The notes under the pieces are model-generated. The model did not search any database, was not told where the DNA came from, and saw only the letters and a program-made list of their open reading frames with translations. From NCBI GenBank assembly GCA_945897465.1, contig CAMDFK010000011.1:1-64000 (forward strand): a stretch of 64,000 nt of DNA, read 5' to 3'. Of the stretch, positions 18,723 to 28,938 are shown piece by piece. Each line of letters starts with the position of its first letter. Position 1 is the first letter of the stretch. The position numbers and the translations under genes were made by a program. Origin of the DNA: Limnohabitans sp. Rim8. GTDB lineage: Bacteria; Pseudomonadota; Gammaproteobacteria; Burkholderiales; Burkholderiaceae_C.

Positions 18723-18737
18723 GAACAAGGCTGTTTT

Positions 18738-21473
18738 TCAAAAGCGCAGATTCAAACCGATTCGCCAGGTACGCCCCCATGCACTGTGCAATCGGGTGTC
18801 AATTCCATACGCCTGAGCCGACGAATTGTCGACAAAGGACAGTGGCGCTGCTTTGTTGAATGCGTTTTGCACACCAAAACGGAAATCCACATCCGGTCGT
18901 GGTCTGTAAGACACATTCGCATCGAGCGTATAAAAAGCTTCCACGTCGCGGGCCACATTGGTCAGGTCACCATCACTCTGTCGCCATGCTGGGTTGGCAT
19001 TTCCCGAATACTTCCCGTTGTAGTTGATGGTTACCGTGTTCGTCCATTTGTCCCGCTCAAGAGTGCCTATGATCTGGGCCCGCATTCTGGGGGAGCTGAT
19101 CCCGCGGTCACTGGTTTTGCCTAAGACTTCGTTGAAAATTTCAGACTTCAAAATGTAGGTGGCTTTTGCGCCAATGCTCCAGCGACCCCAATGACCAGGA
19201 TGACGAAAGGCCCCTTCAAAATCCAAACCTGAACGCGTGATGGCGCCTTCATTCTGCATGGGCAAATAAATCGCGAGAAGATCATTTCTCAGAAGGTAAT
19301 TGGCTTCGTATGCCAAAGGGTTATTGAGCACAAGTCCCAATTCGAAGGGCTTGATGCGGTCCCGAACCCTCAGGGCCCATGCATCGACGGCTATCCTCAG
19401 GTTTCGCTGAGGCATGAAGGCAAGACCCCAGGTCAGTTGCGTGGATTTTTCGGGTTTGAGATCCACATTTCCGTTGCTGAGGATGTCAGGGTTGAACAGG
19501 TTGGATAAAGAACAGTTTCCGCCCAGCCTTTGGGCGATCGCTTTCCTTGAGTCATCACACGGCACCGGTACGATGGACTGCCCAACCACAAAAGGGTTTT
19601 CCAATTCTTTGGTCTGTGCCACCACGGGCGCGCGAAAACCAGTACCAACGGAGCCACGCATGGACCATTGTGGCGTGATGGCCCATCGGCTGAAAACCTT
19701 GCCGTTGAAGGTGCTTCCAAGGTCGCTGTAATGGTCAGCCCGCACGCTGGTGTTCACCTCCCAATTGGGCTGGACAGGGATCAGCAATTCAGCAAAGCCT
19801 GCGGTCAATTGCCGTGAGTTGGAAAATGTGGGGGGTTGAAGTTGCAGTTCAGGCGCCAAGTTTTCATAAGTGGTTCGTTCTTGTCTGACTTCGGCTCCCA
19901 AGGCCAGTGAGACATCGTGCCCGTTGAGTTCCATGAGGCTTCTTGAGCCAGTCGCCTGGACACCAGTGAAACGATTGGTGCCTATTTCTGCGTCTTTCAG
20001 GCCCCCTCTCAAGCTCAGAAGTTGCCCAGTCAAGGGGTTGCTTTGATCCAGAGGCTGCATGACAGATGCGTTGGTCCAGACCTGTTTATTGCCCAGTCCC
20101 AAGCCGCTGTAGTCCAATTCGCCAAAAGCATCGTATTGGGTTTTGGCCTGAGATTGCGACAAATAAGCACGTGATCGGAAGAACCAATCTTGCCATTGGC
20201 CTGAAACGCCTGCACTGATGCGCGAATTCGTTTGGGCCGAAGCCTGGCGTAAAGCAGCCAACTCAGGCATCCAGAAGAGCGCTGTTTTTTGTGGATCCAA
20301 GCCGGCCTTCATGGCTTGCTCGTAGCCCACAGAGTTCGGCAAGAGACCGTAAGCACTTTCGGCCCAGGACCAGTTGCGGATGGACTTGACCATCACATTG
20401 CGACCAATGAGCCAGTCGGCAAAAACACGTGCATTCCCCCCCAAGACGCGTTCCCCTTTGATGTACAAATTCATTTTTTCTTGTGCTGGATAAATACCAA
20501 GTCTGGGATAAGAGTTAAGCAGGCACCCACTGACATGCTCAATGGGGCCCATTAAGGGCAGCAGGGGCAGGCTTTCCGCATCGCACTGGCCGTTTTGGTA
20601 CAGATGGTTTGAAAATGCGCCGTTGGGTTTGTTGGCGGATGGCAATTGAACCAAGCCTGGCGGGCTTGTATAGATGTTGGTGAAATTGTTCAGGGGCCAA
20701 TATTTTTCGCCCTTCCACTCAAACGCTCGCACGTTGTTGGATGCATAGGGCCGGTCTTTACCCAGTAATTCATGGTTTGCAGATGCCTCTGCCGACACCA
20801 TCAAGTTGTAGCCGTCCTTATGGGTGTCTCCTGTGCCCCAGCCGAAGTTGGAGGTCCATCCTGTGCCAGCCCCGCCATAGGGACGTGTGGTGTTGGCCGA
20901 TATTTCAAGCCCTTTGCGTTCATTGCGCAAGATGATGTTCACTACGCCGGCAATGGCATCTGTGCCGTAAAGCGAGGAAGCGCCATCGCTGAGCACCTCG
21001 ATCCGTTCCACAGCTGCAAGCGGCAGAGTACTCAAATCCACGCCAGAACGCTCAGGTCCTGAGATGGGTGTTAGGCCAAATGGGGCAAGTCGAAGGCCGT
21101 TGACCAACACCAGTGTCTGATTTCGCATGCCCCGAATTGCGGCGCTGCTGTAACCGCCGATGACCATTCCGACCAGGCTTGCGTTGGTAAAACCATACAT
21201 CAGCGGCAGGGACTGCACCACATCGGTGATGGATTGCAGTCCACTGCGCCTGATGTCCTCTTGGGTGATCACTTGTACAGGCAGGGCTCGTGTTTGTTCT
21301 TTGCGAACAATGGAAGAGCCCGTGATTTCTACTTTTTCGAACTGTCGGAATTCTTGTGGCTGTCCAACCACGGTGATGGGCGCATATTCACGGATGACTG
21401 TGTTCGCAGCAACCCAGTTTGTTGCAACAACGTTCAGTGCTGAAAAGCAGCACCAAGAGATCAATCGGTTCAT
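18738..21473 (-). CDS. TonB-dependent outer-membrane receptor (paralogue 1)
   Basis: The product has 911 residues from the ATG at 21473, with signal peptide MNRLISWCCFSALNVVATNWVAA. A plug domain (ALPVQVITQEDIRRSGLQSITDVVQSLP, RIEVLSDGASSLYGTDAIAGVVNII) is followed by a long beta-barrel that ends in RTWRIGLNLRF with terminal Phe. It imports an unknown ligand through the outer membrane using TonB energy. The plug begins with EFRQFEKVEITGSSIVRKEQ, shared almost unchanged with the divergent receptor at 21786. No FecR-type regulator or siderophore gene is near; sugar or other organic ligands are possible. Confidence 0.92.
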   Translation of the reverse strand: MNRLISWCCFSALNVVATNWVAANTVIREYAPITVVGQPQEFRQFEKVEITGSSIVRKEQTRALPVQVITQEDIRRSGLQSITDVVQSLPLMYGFTNASLVGMVIGGYSSAAIRGMRNQTLVLVNGLRLAPFGLTPISGPERSGVDLSTLPLAAVERIEVLSDGASSLYGTDAIAGVVNIILRNERKGLEISANTTRPYGGAGTGWTSNFGWGTGDTHKDGYNLMVSAEASANHELLGKDRPYASNNVRAFEWKGEKYWPLNNFTNIYTSPPGLVQLPSANKPNGAFSNHLYQNGQCDAESLPLLPLMGPIEHVSGCLLNSYPRLGIYPAQEKMNLYIKGERVLGGNARVFADWLIGRNVMVKSIRNWSWAESAYGLLPNSVGYEQAMKAGLDPQKTALFWMPELAALRQASAQTNSRISAGVSGQWQDWFFRSRAYLSQSQAKTQYDAFGELDYSGLGLGNKQVWTNASVMQPLDQSNPLTGQLLSLRGGLKDAEIGTNRFTGVQATGSRSLMELNGHDVSLALGAEVRQERTTYENLAPELQLQPPTFSNSRQLTAGFAELLIPVQPNWEVNTSVRADHYSDLGSTFNGKVFSRWAITPQWSMRGSVGTGFRAPVVAQTKELENPFVVGQSIVPVPCDDSRKAIAQRLGGNCSLSNLFNPDILSNGNVDLKPEKSTQLTWGLAFMPQRNLRIAVDAWALRVRDRIKPFELGLVLNNPLAYEANYLLRNDLLAIYLPMQNEGAITRSGLDFEGAFRHPGHWGRWSIGAKATYILKSEIFNEVLGKTSDRGISSPRMRAQIIGTLERDKWTNTVTINYNGKYSGNANPAWRQSDGDLTNVARDVEAFYTLDANVSYRPRPDVDFRFGVQNAFNKAAPLSFVDNSSAQAYGIDTRLHSAWGRTWRIGLNLRF

Positions 21474-21785
21474 GCTTCGCTCTTTTAACGGCCTCGCCAA
21501 AGAGAAAGATACATCAAAATTAAATACTCAAGGCCTAAAAGTTAAATATTTTGTCAAATATTGTGAATAACAACGCCTATCAATAGTCCTCACTCAACTT
21601 GTGTGTCAAGCCTTGATGTCTTTGCCATGCGAACCCCGCAGGCCTGCTTGCCGGGCCCTGTCCGTGAGGTTCAAAACGGCAAATCGGGGTGTGTATGGCC
21701 AATAATTTTTTGGAAAATAGGAATACCAAAGTTCAATCAATGACAGAATCGTGCCTATGCTGGGTGCATACAGAGGGGATAGGGC
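21474..21785. promoter_or_regulatory. AT-rich divergent promoter region between two receptor genes
   Basis: These 312 bases separate two divergent TonB-receptor genes and are much richer in A+T than the flanking genes. A dyad AATATTT-TGTC-AAATATT (21545-21562) stands out, and a TTCAAT-N18-TATGCT pair lies upstream of the plus-strand gene at about 21730-21760. I see no Fur-box-like sequence and no convincing small gene. Confidence 0.45.
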
Positions 21786-24584
21786 ATGGGTAAAAGACAA
21801 TTTTTCACAAATCGACAGCTTGTCAGCATTTGGGTTTGTGCAGGCCCCGTGGCTTGCGCAATGGCCCAAAACGCCGTTTCGGCAACCACAAGTTACCCCA
21901 CAATTCTTGTACAAGGCAAGGTCAGTGAATTTCGGCAGTTTGAGAAAGTTGAGATTACAGGGTCTTCGATTGTCAGAAAAGAGCAGACACAGGCCTTGCC
22001 TGTGCAAGTCATCACGCGCCAAGACATACAGCGCCGCGGCGAAGAAAGCTTGACCGAGGTGGTGCAAGGGCTGACGGCTGTGTTCAATGGCCTCGATGGG
22101 ACGCAAATCGGATCGAATCAGGGCGCCATGAGTACGGCAGCATTGCACGGGATGCCGAACGGAACCTTGGTCTTGCTCAATGGAAAGCGGTTGGCGCCAT
22201 ATGCCATTCAAACCATTTCTGGCAAGGAGCGCAGCAGTGTCGATTTGGGATTGGTTCCGTTGTCGTCGGTCGAGCGGATTGAAGTGCTCACCGATGGCGC
22301 TTCCACACTTTACGGCACCGATGCCATCGCGGGCGTGATCAACATCATCACCCGAACTGAATTCAATGGCACAGAGATCCATGTCAACCATGGCCGACCC
22401 CGAGCAGGCGCTGGGCAGGGACACGTGGTTAGCTTAAATTGGGGTCTTGGGCAAATGCGTCGAGACGGATTCAGTTTCCGTTTGTCAGCAGAAATGGACC
22501 AGTACGAGGCCCTCCGAACCGCTGATCGCCCCGGTGCTGCACAAGGCAGGGTTGGCTTTGAACAAGGAGGTAAGGCATATGAAGCCGACAGTTTGAAGTT
22601 GATGGAGTATTCATCGCCGGCTTGGTTGTATTCACCTCGAACAACTCGCAAGGCCTATTCGGGCTTGTTCATGGATGGCGCTTGTGTTCAAGGCAGCTGG
22701 AGTTACCGCAACTTTCCCGGCGGGTGTCGGCAGAGCCTTTTACCCACGTATGACATTTACCCAGAAAGAGCAAGCCACAAGCTCCATTGGACGGGAGAGA
22801 AATTGCTCAATGCCAACGCCACGGTGTATGCGGAGTTCCTCTATGGCAAGCAAAAAGAGCAATTGGCCATCAACGACTGGCCGATGATTAGTGGCCGGGT
22901 AATGAGTACACCTGGCTCTGTCGGTTACACCGAGATGATTGAAAATGGGATGGATCCCAATTTTGGTTTTTATTATTGGCAACCTGACTTGAGGGCATTG
23001 AGACAAAGTTTTGACAAGTCACAGATGCGTGCACTGATTGGCTTGCGCGGGGAGTTGGCAAATTGGGACTACCAAGCCAACATTTTCCAAAGCAGATCGC
23101 AAGTGAAACAAATCCATGAGCGAGAAAACTACAACAATTTAGGCATTTTCAATACGGGGCTCTCGTCACCCTTGATGGACGAACGGCTGTTGAGACCATT
23201 GGATGCCAACAACAGCCTCACTGGCCAATTGTTGAACCAGCGGTTTTGGGAGCCGCAAGTGACAGGGCAGACCACTTTGACAACGAGCGAAGTTCGGGCG
23301 TCCCGGCCATGGTTCGAAATAGAGGGCAAAGATGTCATGATCGGCTGGGGCTTGGAAATAAGGCGTGAGCAGGTGGCGTCAATGGTGAACCCCGATTTGA
23401 GTGCAGCCACCTTTCCGCCGCCAAGTTTCCAGGGCACTCGACGCAATGCAGCGGCTTACGCAGAAGCGCAGATTCCTGTAAAGCCTGATTGGGATGTGAT
23501 TGCAGCCATTCGAAGCGACCACTACAACGATGTGGGACCGAGCCATAACGGCAAACTGGCTACAAGGTGGAAAATCAATTCCCGGTGGGCTTTGAGGAGT
23601 TCGATAGGCACCGGTTTTCGGGCGCCTTCCATCGGACAAGTGCAGGTGGTCGCTGAACCATTCCGCAACGGGCAGACCAATTTGAAAGCGTGTACAGAGG
23701 CGATGGAGGTCAGAACACGCCAACTGGTGTCAAGCACAGGATTGCCGGTTCTGTGCCCATCCAATGGGCCAGCGTCGCTGTTCACAAATGGCAATCCTGA
23801 CCTGCGTCCAGAAAAATCCACACAAGCCACCTTGGGGCTGGCTTTTGCCCCAACCCGCAACATGAGCGTGTCAGCCGATTATTGGCGGGTAGAAATGCGC
23901 GATACATTGCAATTTGAAAGTTTGAGTGCGGTCTTGGCTGATCCAGTGGCTTATGCAGCAGCCTATGTGGTCAACCCTGAGGTGCGGGTGCGCAACTTTG
24001 GGACAGAGCGATTTCATTGGTTGGGCTTTTATTTGCAGATGCAAAATTTAGGAGCTTCTGTCAAAGAAGGCGTTGATGTGGATTTGCGTTATCGAATTCC
24101 CTTCAATTCGGGTCGATTGATGGTGGGTGCACAGGCGACCTACATGATCACATCCAAGGAAAAAACCAATCCACAGGCGGCATGGTCCTCGGACTTGGCG
24201 GCTTATTCATCCATCACAGAAATGGTGACGCCAAGGGTGCGAGGGCGTTTGATGTTCAATTGGGAAACTGTCCACACAAATTGGCAGCTGAACGCCAATT
24301 ACAACAGCGGATACCGCGACAAGAGCGTGCGCGCATACAACACCACCGACAGTAAATTTGAGACTGTAGAGGGTCGACGTGTAGGAAGTTACCTGACATG
24401 GGATCTTTATGGCGGTCATCAGGTGAGTCAATCGACCCGTTTGCGTTTTGGGATCACCAACATCACAGACCGCAAGCCGCCCTTGTCTTTTTATTCGCCC
24501 ACAACGGCTGTTTGGGGTGTAAACAGCCAGAACAACAGTTTATTGGGGAGAAAAATTCAACTGGGAGTAACGTTTAAATATTAA
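21786..24584 (+). CDS. TonB-dependent outer-membrane receptor (paralogue 2)
   Basis: The product has 932 residues, with a signal peptide ending in CAMA or AMAQ and a GAGGGGA ribosome site 8 bases before the ATG. The plug carries SEFRQFEKVEITGSSIVRKEQ and ALPVQVITRQDIQRRGEESLTEVVQGL, then RIEVLTDGASTLYGTDAIAGVINII; the barrel includes FRAPSIGQ and NPDLRPEKSTQATLGLAF and ends GVTFKY. It is clearly homologous to the divergent receptor along its full length but the barrel loops differ, so the ligand is probably related but not identical. The ligand cannot be told from the sequence. Confidence 0.92.
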   Translation: MGKRQFFTNRQLVSIWVCAGPVACAMAQNAVSATTSYPTILVQGKVSEFRQFEKVEITGSSIVRKEQTQALPVQVITRQDIQRRGEESLTEVVQGLTAVFNGLDGTQIGSNQGAMSTAALHGMPNGTLVLLNGKRLAPYAIQTISGKERSSVDLGLVPLSSVERIEVLTDGASTLYGTDAIAGVINIITRTEFNGTEIHVNHGRPRAGAGQGHVVSLNWGLGQMRRDGFSFRLSAEMDQYEALRTADRPGAAQGRVGFEQGGKAYEADSLKLMEYSSPAWLYSPRTTRKAYSGLFMDGACVQGSWSYRNFPGGCRQSLLPTYDIYPERASHKLHWTGEKLLNANATVYAEFLYGKQKEQLAINDWPMISGRVMSTPGSVGYTEMIENGMDPNFGFYYWQPDLRALRQSFDKSQMRALIGLRGELANWDYQANIFQSRSQVKQIHERENYNNLGIFNTGLSSPLMDERLLRPLDANNSLTGQLLNQRFWEPQVTGQTTLTTSEVRASRPWFEIEGKDVMIGWGLEIRREQVASMVNPDLSAATFPPPSFQGTRRNAAAYAEAQIPVKPDWDVIAAIRSDHYNDVGPSHNGKLATRWKINSRWALRSSIGTGFRAPSIGQVQVVAEPFRNGQTNLKACTEAMEVRTRQLVSSTGLPVLCPSNGPASLFTNGNPDLRPEKSTQATLGLAFAPTRNMSVSADYWRVEMRDTLQFESLSAVLADPVAYAAAYVVNPEVRVRNFGTERFHWLGFYLQMQNLGASVKEGVDVDLRYRIPFNSGRLMVGAQATYMITSKEKTNPQAAWSSDLAAYSSITEMVTPRVRGRLMFNWETVHTNWQLNANYNSGYRDKSVRAYNTTDSKFETVEGRRVGSYLTWDLYGGHQVSQSTRLRFGITNITDRKPPLSFYSPTTAVWGVNSQNNSLLGRKIQLGVTFKY

Positions 24585-24692
24585 TTTAAACAAGGACCCA
24601 TGGCTTCAGCGAGATGGCCTTGAAGTTCCTTGGAAAATCTCAGCCGCTAAACTCTGCAGCGCAAAAAACGGCAATCGATCAAGAGAAAAGTC
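24585..24692 (+). other. region between receptor 2 and the RND operon
   Basis: These 108 bases carry the ribosome site of the adaptor gene (AGAGAAAAG just before 24693) and probably its promoter. I see no clear terminator for the receptor gene and no regulator gene. Confidence 0.35.
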
Positions 24693-25826
24693 ATGAAAAA
24701 ATGCAGTGCGCGGGTTTGGTTGATCATGGGCGCTTGGGCATCTGTGTCTTCTCAGGTTTATGCCACAGATGACATCAAAGTACCCAGTCGGTCCAAACCG
24801 TCTTTGACGGTCACGGTGGTGGAAGCGCAAGTGACCAGCTTGGCGCAAAAAATAAGCGCCAATGGCAATCTGGCCGCCTGGCAGGAAGCCATCGTAGGGG
24901 CTGAGGCCAATGGATTGAAGATCACCGAGGTGCGTGTGAACGTGGGTGACCGTGTGCGGCGTGGCGATGTGTTGGCGCTGTTGCAAAGCGAGACCTTGCG
25001 GGCCGAATTGGCGCAAGCCGAAGGCACGCTGGCTGAAGCCACAGCCAGCGCCCAAGAGGCCAAGGCCCAGGCCGAACGCGCCCGCAGCCTGCAGCAGCAA
25101 GGCTTTTTCAGTAATGCTCAATTGAGCCAAGCGCTTGCCGCCGATGCGTCGGCGCAGGCGCGTGTGCAGTCGGCTCGCGCCCTGGTGCAGCTGCAAAACG
25201 TGCGCTTGTCCCAAACCCAGGTGCGTGCCCCCGATGCGGGTGTGATTTCGGCCCGTCAGGCCACCGTGGGCAGCGTGGTGGGTGCAGGCACCGAATTGTT
25301 CCGCCTCATTCGCCAGGGCCGCCTCGAGTGGCGGGCTGAGGTGACGGCTGCCGAAATTGGCCGCATCCAAGTGGGCGCGCCTGTGCAAATCAAAGCGGCC
25401 AGTGGCCAGCTGCTGCAAGGCAAGGTGCGCATGGTGGCGCCTTCGGTCGATGCCCAAACCCGCAATGCCTTGGTGTATGTGGACTTGCTTGCGCAAACCG
25501 GCAGCGCCCGCGCAGGCATGTACGCCCAAGGCGAGATCGCGCTGGGTCAAAGCCAGGCGCTCACCGTGCCGCAAGCGGCGGTGGTGGTGCGCGATGGTTT
25601 CAGCTATGTCTACACCGTGGGGGCCGAGCAAAAGGTCAGCCAGATCAAGGTGCAAACCGGACGCCGAAGCGGTGAACGCATTGAGGTGACCAGCGGCCTG
25701 AAAGCCGATGCCCGCGTCGTGGCCAGTGGCGGTGCCTTCTTGAACCACGGCGACACCGTGCGCGTCGTGGATGCGCCAGCCGCTCAAGCAGCTCAAGCCG
25801 CACCAGCTGCCCCAGCCACCCAATAA
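24693..25826 (+). CDS. RND efflux periplasmic adaptor (membrane fusion protein)
   Basis: This 377-residue protein has an N-terminal signal sequence (LIMGAWASVSSQVYA) and the four-part adaptor layout: lipoyl half-motifs (GLKITEVRVNVGDRVRRGDVLALL and VRAPDAGVISARQATVGSVV), a coiled-coil hairpin of Ala/Gln/Glu-rich heptads between them (about residues 105-165), then beta-barrel and membrane-proximal domains (YAQGEIALGQSQALTVPQAAVV). It lacks a lipobox cysteine. It should couple the pump encoded 10 bases downstream to an outer-membrane channel, which is not encoded here. Substrate unknown. Confidence 0.92.
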   Translation: MKKCSARVWLIMGAWASVSSQVYATDDIKVPSRSKPSLTVTVVEAQVTSLAQKISANGNLAAWQEAIVGAEANGLKITEVRVNVGDRVRRGDVLALLQSETLRAELAQAEGTLAEATASAQEAKAQAERARSLQQQGFFSNAQLSQALAADASAQARVQSARALVQLQNVRLSQTQVRAPDAGVISARQATVGSVVGAGTELFRLIRQGRLEWRAEVTAAEIGRIQVGAPVQIKAASGQLLQGKVRMVAPSVDAQTRNALVYVDLLAQTGSARAGMYAQGEIALGQSQALTVPQAAVVVRDGFSYVYTVGAEQKVSQIKVQTGRRSGERIEVTSGLKADARVVASGGAFLNHGDTVRVVDAPAAQAAQAAPAAPATQ

Positions 25827-25835
25827 AGGGACGTC

Positions 25836-28800
25836 ATGCTCAACGTCTCCTCTTGGTCGATCCGCAACCCGATTCCGGCCGTCATGCTGTTTGTGCTGCT
25901 GACGGTGGCAGGTTTCATCGCCTTCGGTTCGATGAAGGTGCAAAACTTTCCGGACCTGGACGTGCCCACCATCTCGGTCACCGCCAGCTTGCCCGGGGTT
26001 GCGCCCTCGCAGCTTGAAACCGATGTGGCCCGCAAGCTCGAAAACGCGCTGGCGCCGCTGCAAGGCCTCAAACACATCACCACCAAGGTGCAAGACGGCG
26101 TGGTGTCCATCACTGCCGAATTCCGCATGGAAAAGCCCACCCAAGAAGCGGTGGACGATGTGCGCTCAGCCATCCAGGGCGTGCGGGCCGATTTGCCGGG
26201 TGACCTGCGCGACCCGGTGGTGCAAAAGCTCAACCTGGCGGGCTCGCCCGTGCTGGCCTACACCGTGCGCTCGTCGCGCATGGACGATGAGGCCCTGTCT
26301 TGGTTGGTGGACAAAGACATCACCCGCAAGCTTTTGTCGCTGCGCGGTGTGGGCGCCGTCAACCGCGTGGGTGGGGTGACGCGCGAGGTGCGTGTGGCCC
26401 TCGATGTGAACCGCTTGCAGTCGCTGGGCATCACGGCGGCCGAGGTGTCGCGCCAGCTCAAGCAGGTGCAGCAAGAGGGCTCGGGCGGGCGCATGGATTT
26501 GGGCGTGGGTGAGCAACCCGTGCGCACTTTGGCCACCGTCAAAACGGCGCAAGAAGTGGGCCAAATTGAGCTGGCCACATCGCGCGGCGGTCGTGTTCGC
26601 TTGGACCAAGTGGCCACGGTGAGTGACACGCTGGCCGATGCTCGCTCGGCAGCCACTTTGGACGGTGTGCCTGTGGTCGGTTTTGAGGTGGTGCGCAGCA
26701 AAGGCGAGAGCGAGGTGGCCGTGGGCCGCTTGGTGCGCCAGGCCCTGGCCGAATACCGCTTGCAAAACCCGGACATCGAGATCACCGAATCCTTCGACTT
26801 TGTGACCCCGGTGGAAGAGGAGTACGACGGCTCGCTCGTCTTGCTTTATGAGGGCGCGATTTTGGCGGTGCTGGTGGTGTGGCTGTTTTTGCGAGACTGG
26901 CGGGCCACCTTTGTCTCGGCGGTGGCGCTGCCGCTGTCGGTCATCCCGGCTTTCATCGGCATGGCGTATCTGGGCTTTTCCATCAACGTGGTGACTTTGC
27001 TGGCGCTGTCTTTGGTGATTGGTGTGCTGGTGGACGACGCGATTGTCGAGGTGGAAAACATCGTGCGCCATTTGCGCATGGGCAAGTCGCCGTATCAGGC
27101 GGCCATGGAGGCGGCCGATGAAATCGGTCTGGCCGTGATCGCCACCACCTTCACCCTGATTGCGGTGTTTTTGCCCACGGCCTTCATGAGCGGCATTCCG
27201 GGCAAGTTCTTCAAGCAGTTTGGCTGGACGGCGTCGCTCGCGGTGTTCGCCTCGCTGGTGGTGGCGCGGGTGCTCACGCCCATGATGGCGGCTTACATCT
27301 TGAAGCCCATCGTCACGGCCGAGCGCGAATCTGGCTGGCTCAAGCGCTACATGGTCTGGGCCACTTGGTGCATGAAACACCGCTTGGTCACCATGGTGCT
27401 GGCGACCCTGTTTTTCATCGGCTCCATCATGCTGGTGCCTTTGCTGCCCAAGGGCTTCATTCCGCCGGACGACAACTCCCAAACCCAGGTTTATGTGGAG
27501 CTGCCTCCGGGTTCGACCTTGGCGCAAACCCAGGCCAGCGCCGAGCACGCCCGCAAGCTGCTCATGACGGTGAACGACGTGAAAAGCGTTTACACCACCA
27601 TTGGCGGCGGCAGCGCAGGCAGCGACCCGTTTGCAGGCGGTGGCGCGGCCGAGGTGCGCAAGGCCACGCTCACCATCCAATTGAGCGAGCGCGGCACACG
27701 CCCGCGCAAGCAAGCGATCGAAAACGACATCCGAGTGGCTTTGCAGCAGCTGCCCGGTGTGCGCAGCAAGGTGGGCTTGGGCGGCTCGGGTGAGAAATAC
27801 GTGCTGGTGCTCACGGGCGAAGACCCGCAAGCCCTGCAAACCGCCGCCATGGCGGTGGAGCGCGACCTGCGCACCATTTCAGGCTTGGGCTCGATTGCGT
27901 CCACCGCCAGCTTGGTGCGCCCCGAGATCGCGGTGCGCCCCGATTTTGCCAAGGCCGCCGATTTGGGCGTGACCAGCGCGGCCATCAGCGACACCTTGCG
28001 TGTGGCCACTTTGGGCGATTACGACGCGGCCCTGCCCAAGCTCAATTTGTCTGAGCGCCAAGTGCCCATCGTCGTGAAATTGGGTGACGAGTCCCGGCAC
28101 GATCTGACCACGCTCGAGCGCCTCATGGTGCCCGGCAGCCGCGGCCCGGTCATGCTGGGTCAGGTGGCCAGCATCGAGGTGGCGGGTGGCCCGGCGGTGA
28201 TTGACCGCTATGACCGCCAGCGCAACATCAACTTCGAGATTGAACTCTCGGGCATGCCGCTGGGCGACGTGACGGCGGCAGTGCAAAAACTGCCTGCGCT
28301 GCAAAGCCTGCCGCCGGGCGTGAAGGTGGTGGAAGTGGGTGACGCCGAAGTCATGGGCGAATTGTTCGCCAGTTTTGGCTTGGCCATGACGATTGGTGTG
28401 CTGTGCATCTACATCGTGCTGGTGCTGCTGTTCAAAGGCTTTTTGCACCCCATCACCATCTTGGCGGCGCTGCCGCTGTCGCTGGGCGGCGCCTTTGTGG
28501 GCCTGTTGATCGCACAAAAGAGCTTCTCTATGCCCTCGCTCATTGGCCTCATCATGCTCATGGGCATCGCCACCAAGAACTCCATCTTGCTGGTGGAATA
28601 CGCGATCGAGGCGCGGCGCGGCAAACCTGCCGAGGGTGACCGTCCCGCTGTACCGCCCATGAGCCGCTGGGACGCCATGCTGGACGCTTGCCACAAGCGT
28701 GCTCGCCCCATCGTCATGACCACCATTGCCATGGGTGCGGGCATGCTGCCGATTGCGGTGGGCTGGGGCGCGGCCGACGCGAGTTTCCGCTCGCCCATGG

Positions 28801-28934
28801 CGATTGCCGTGATCGGCGGCTTGCTCACCAGCACGGTGCTCAGCTTGCTGGTGGTGCCGGTGGTGTTTACTTATCTGGATGATTTGGGGCTGTGGGCTGG
28901 CCGCATGTGGGTGCGTTTGATGCGGGTGCGGTGA
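25836..28934 (+). CDS. RND-family efflux pump, inner-membrane permease (HAE1 type)
   Basis: The 1032-residue product has the usual twelve-helix plan with two large periplasmic loops. The proton-relay aspartates are seen in LSLVIGVLVDDAIVEVENIVRH, and GFIPPDDNSQTQVYVELPPG marks the start of the second loop. The C-terminal repeat carries LIMLMGIATKNSILLVEYA. It exports organic compounds by proton antiport together with the adaptor upstream. The Gly-rich stretch GGGSAGSDPFAGGGAAE is a small low-complexity insert in the second periplasmic loop. It converges with the sbtA-like gene with only 4 bases between. Confidence 0.93.
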   Translation: MLNVSSWSIRNPIPAVMLFVLLTVAGFIAFGSMKVQNFPDLDVPTISVTASLPGVAPSQLETDVARKLENALAPLQGLKHITTKVQDGVVSITAEFRMEKPTQEAVDDVRSAIQGVRADLPGDLRDPVVQKLNLAGSPVLAYTVRSSRMDDEALSWLVDKDITRKLLSLRGVGAVNRVGGVTREVRVALDVNRLQSLGITAAEVSRQLKQVQQEGSGGRMDLGVGEQPVRTLATVKTAQEVGQIELATSRGGRVRLDQVATVSDTLADARSAATLDGVPVVGFEVVRSKGESEVAVGRLVRQALAEYRLQNPDIEITESFDFVTPVEEEYDGSLVLLYEGAILAVLVVWLFLRDWRATFVSAVALPLSVIPAFIGMAYLGFSINVVTLLALSLVIGVLVDDAIVEVENIVRHLRMGKSPYQAAMEAADEIGLAVIATTFTLIAVFLPTAFMSGIPGKFFKQFGWTASLAVFASLVVARVLTPMMAAYILKPIVTAERESGWLKRYMVWATWCMKHRLVTMVLATLFFIGSIMLVPLLPKGFIPPDDNSQTQVYVELPPGSTLAQTQASAEHARKLLMTVNDVKSVYTTIGGGSAGSDPFAGGGAAEVRKATLTIQLSERGTRPRKQAIENDIRVALQQLPGVRSKVGLGGSGEKYVLVLTGEDPQALQTAAMAVERDLRTISGLGSIASTASLVRPEIAVRPDFAKAADLGVTSAAISDTLRVATLGDYDAALPKLNLSERQVPIVVKLGDESRHDLTTLERLMVPGSRGPVMLGQVASIEVAGGPAVIDRYDRQRNINFEIELSGMPLGDVTAAVQKLPALQSLPPGVKVVEVGDAEVMGELFASFGLAMTIGVLCIYIVLVLLFKGFLHPITILAALPLSLGGAFVGLLIAQKSFSMPSLIGLIMLMGIATKNSILLVEYAIEARRGKPAEGDRPAVPPMSRWDAMLDACHKRARPIVMTTIAMGAGMLPIAVGWGAADASFRSPMAIAVIGGLLTSTVLSLLVVPVVFTYLDDLGLWAGRMWVRLMRVR

Positions 28935-28938
28935 CGTT

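Noticed and set aside
21606-22424. 272-codon open frame on the minus strand over the receptor 2 start
   Set aside because: It is antisense to the conserved signal peptide and plug of the receptor and has no family character.
24606-26144. 512-codon open frame opposite the efflux adaptor and pump start
   Set aside because: It crosses two real genes and gives a His-rich product without any recognisable domain.
26166-27839. 557-codon open frame opposite the RND pump
   Set aside because: Antisense shadow; the plus strand encodes a complete RND permease with intact relay aspartates.
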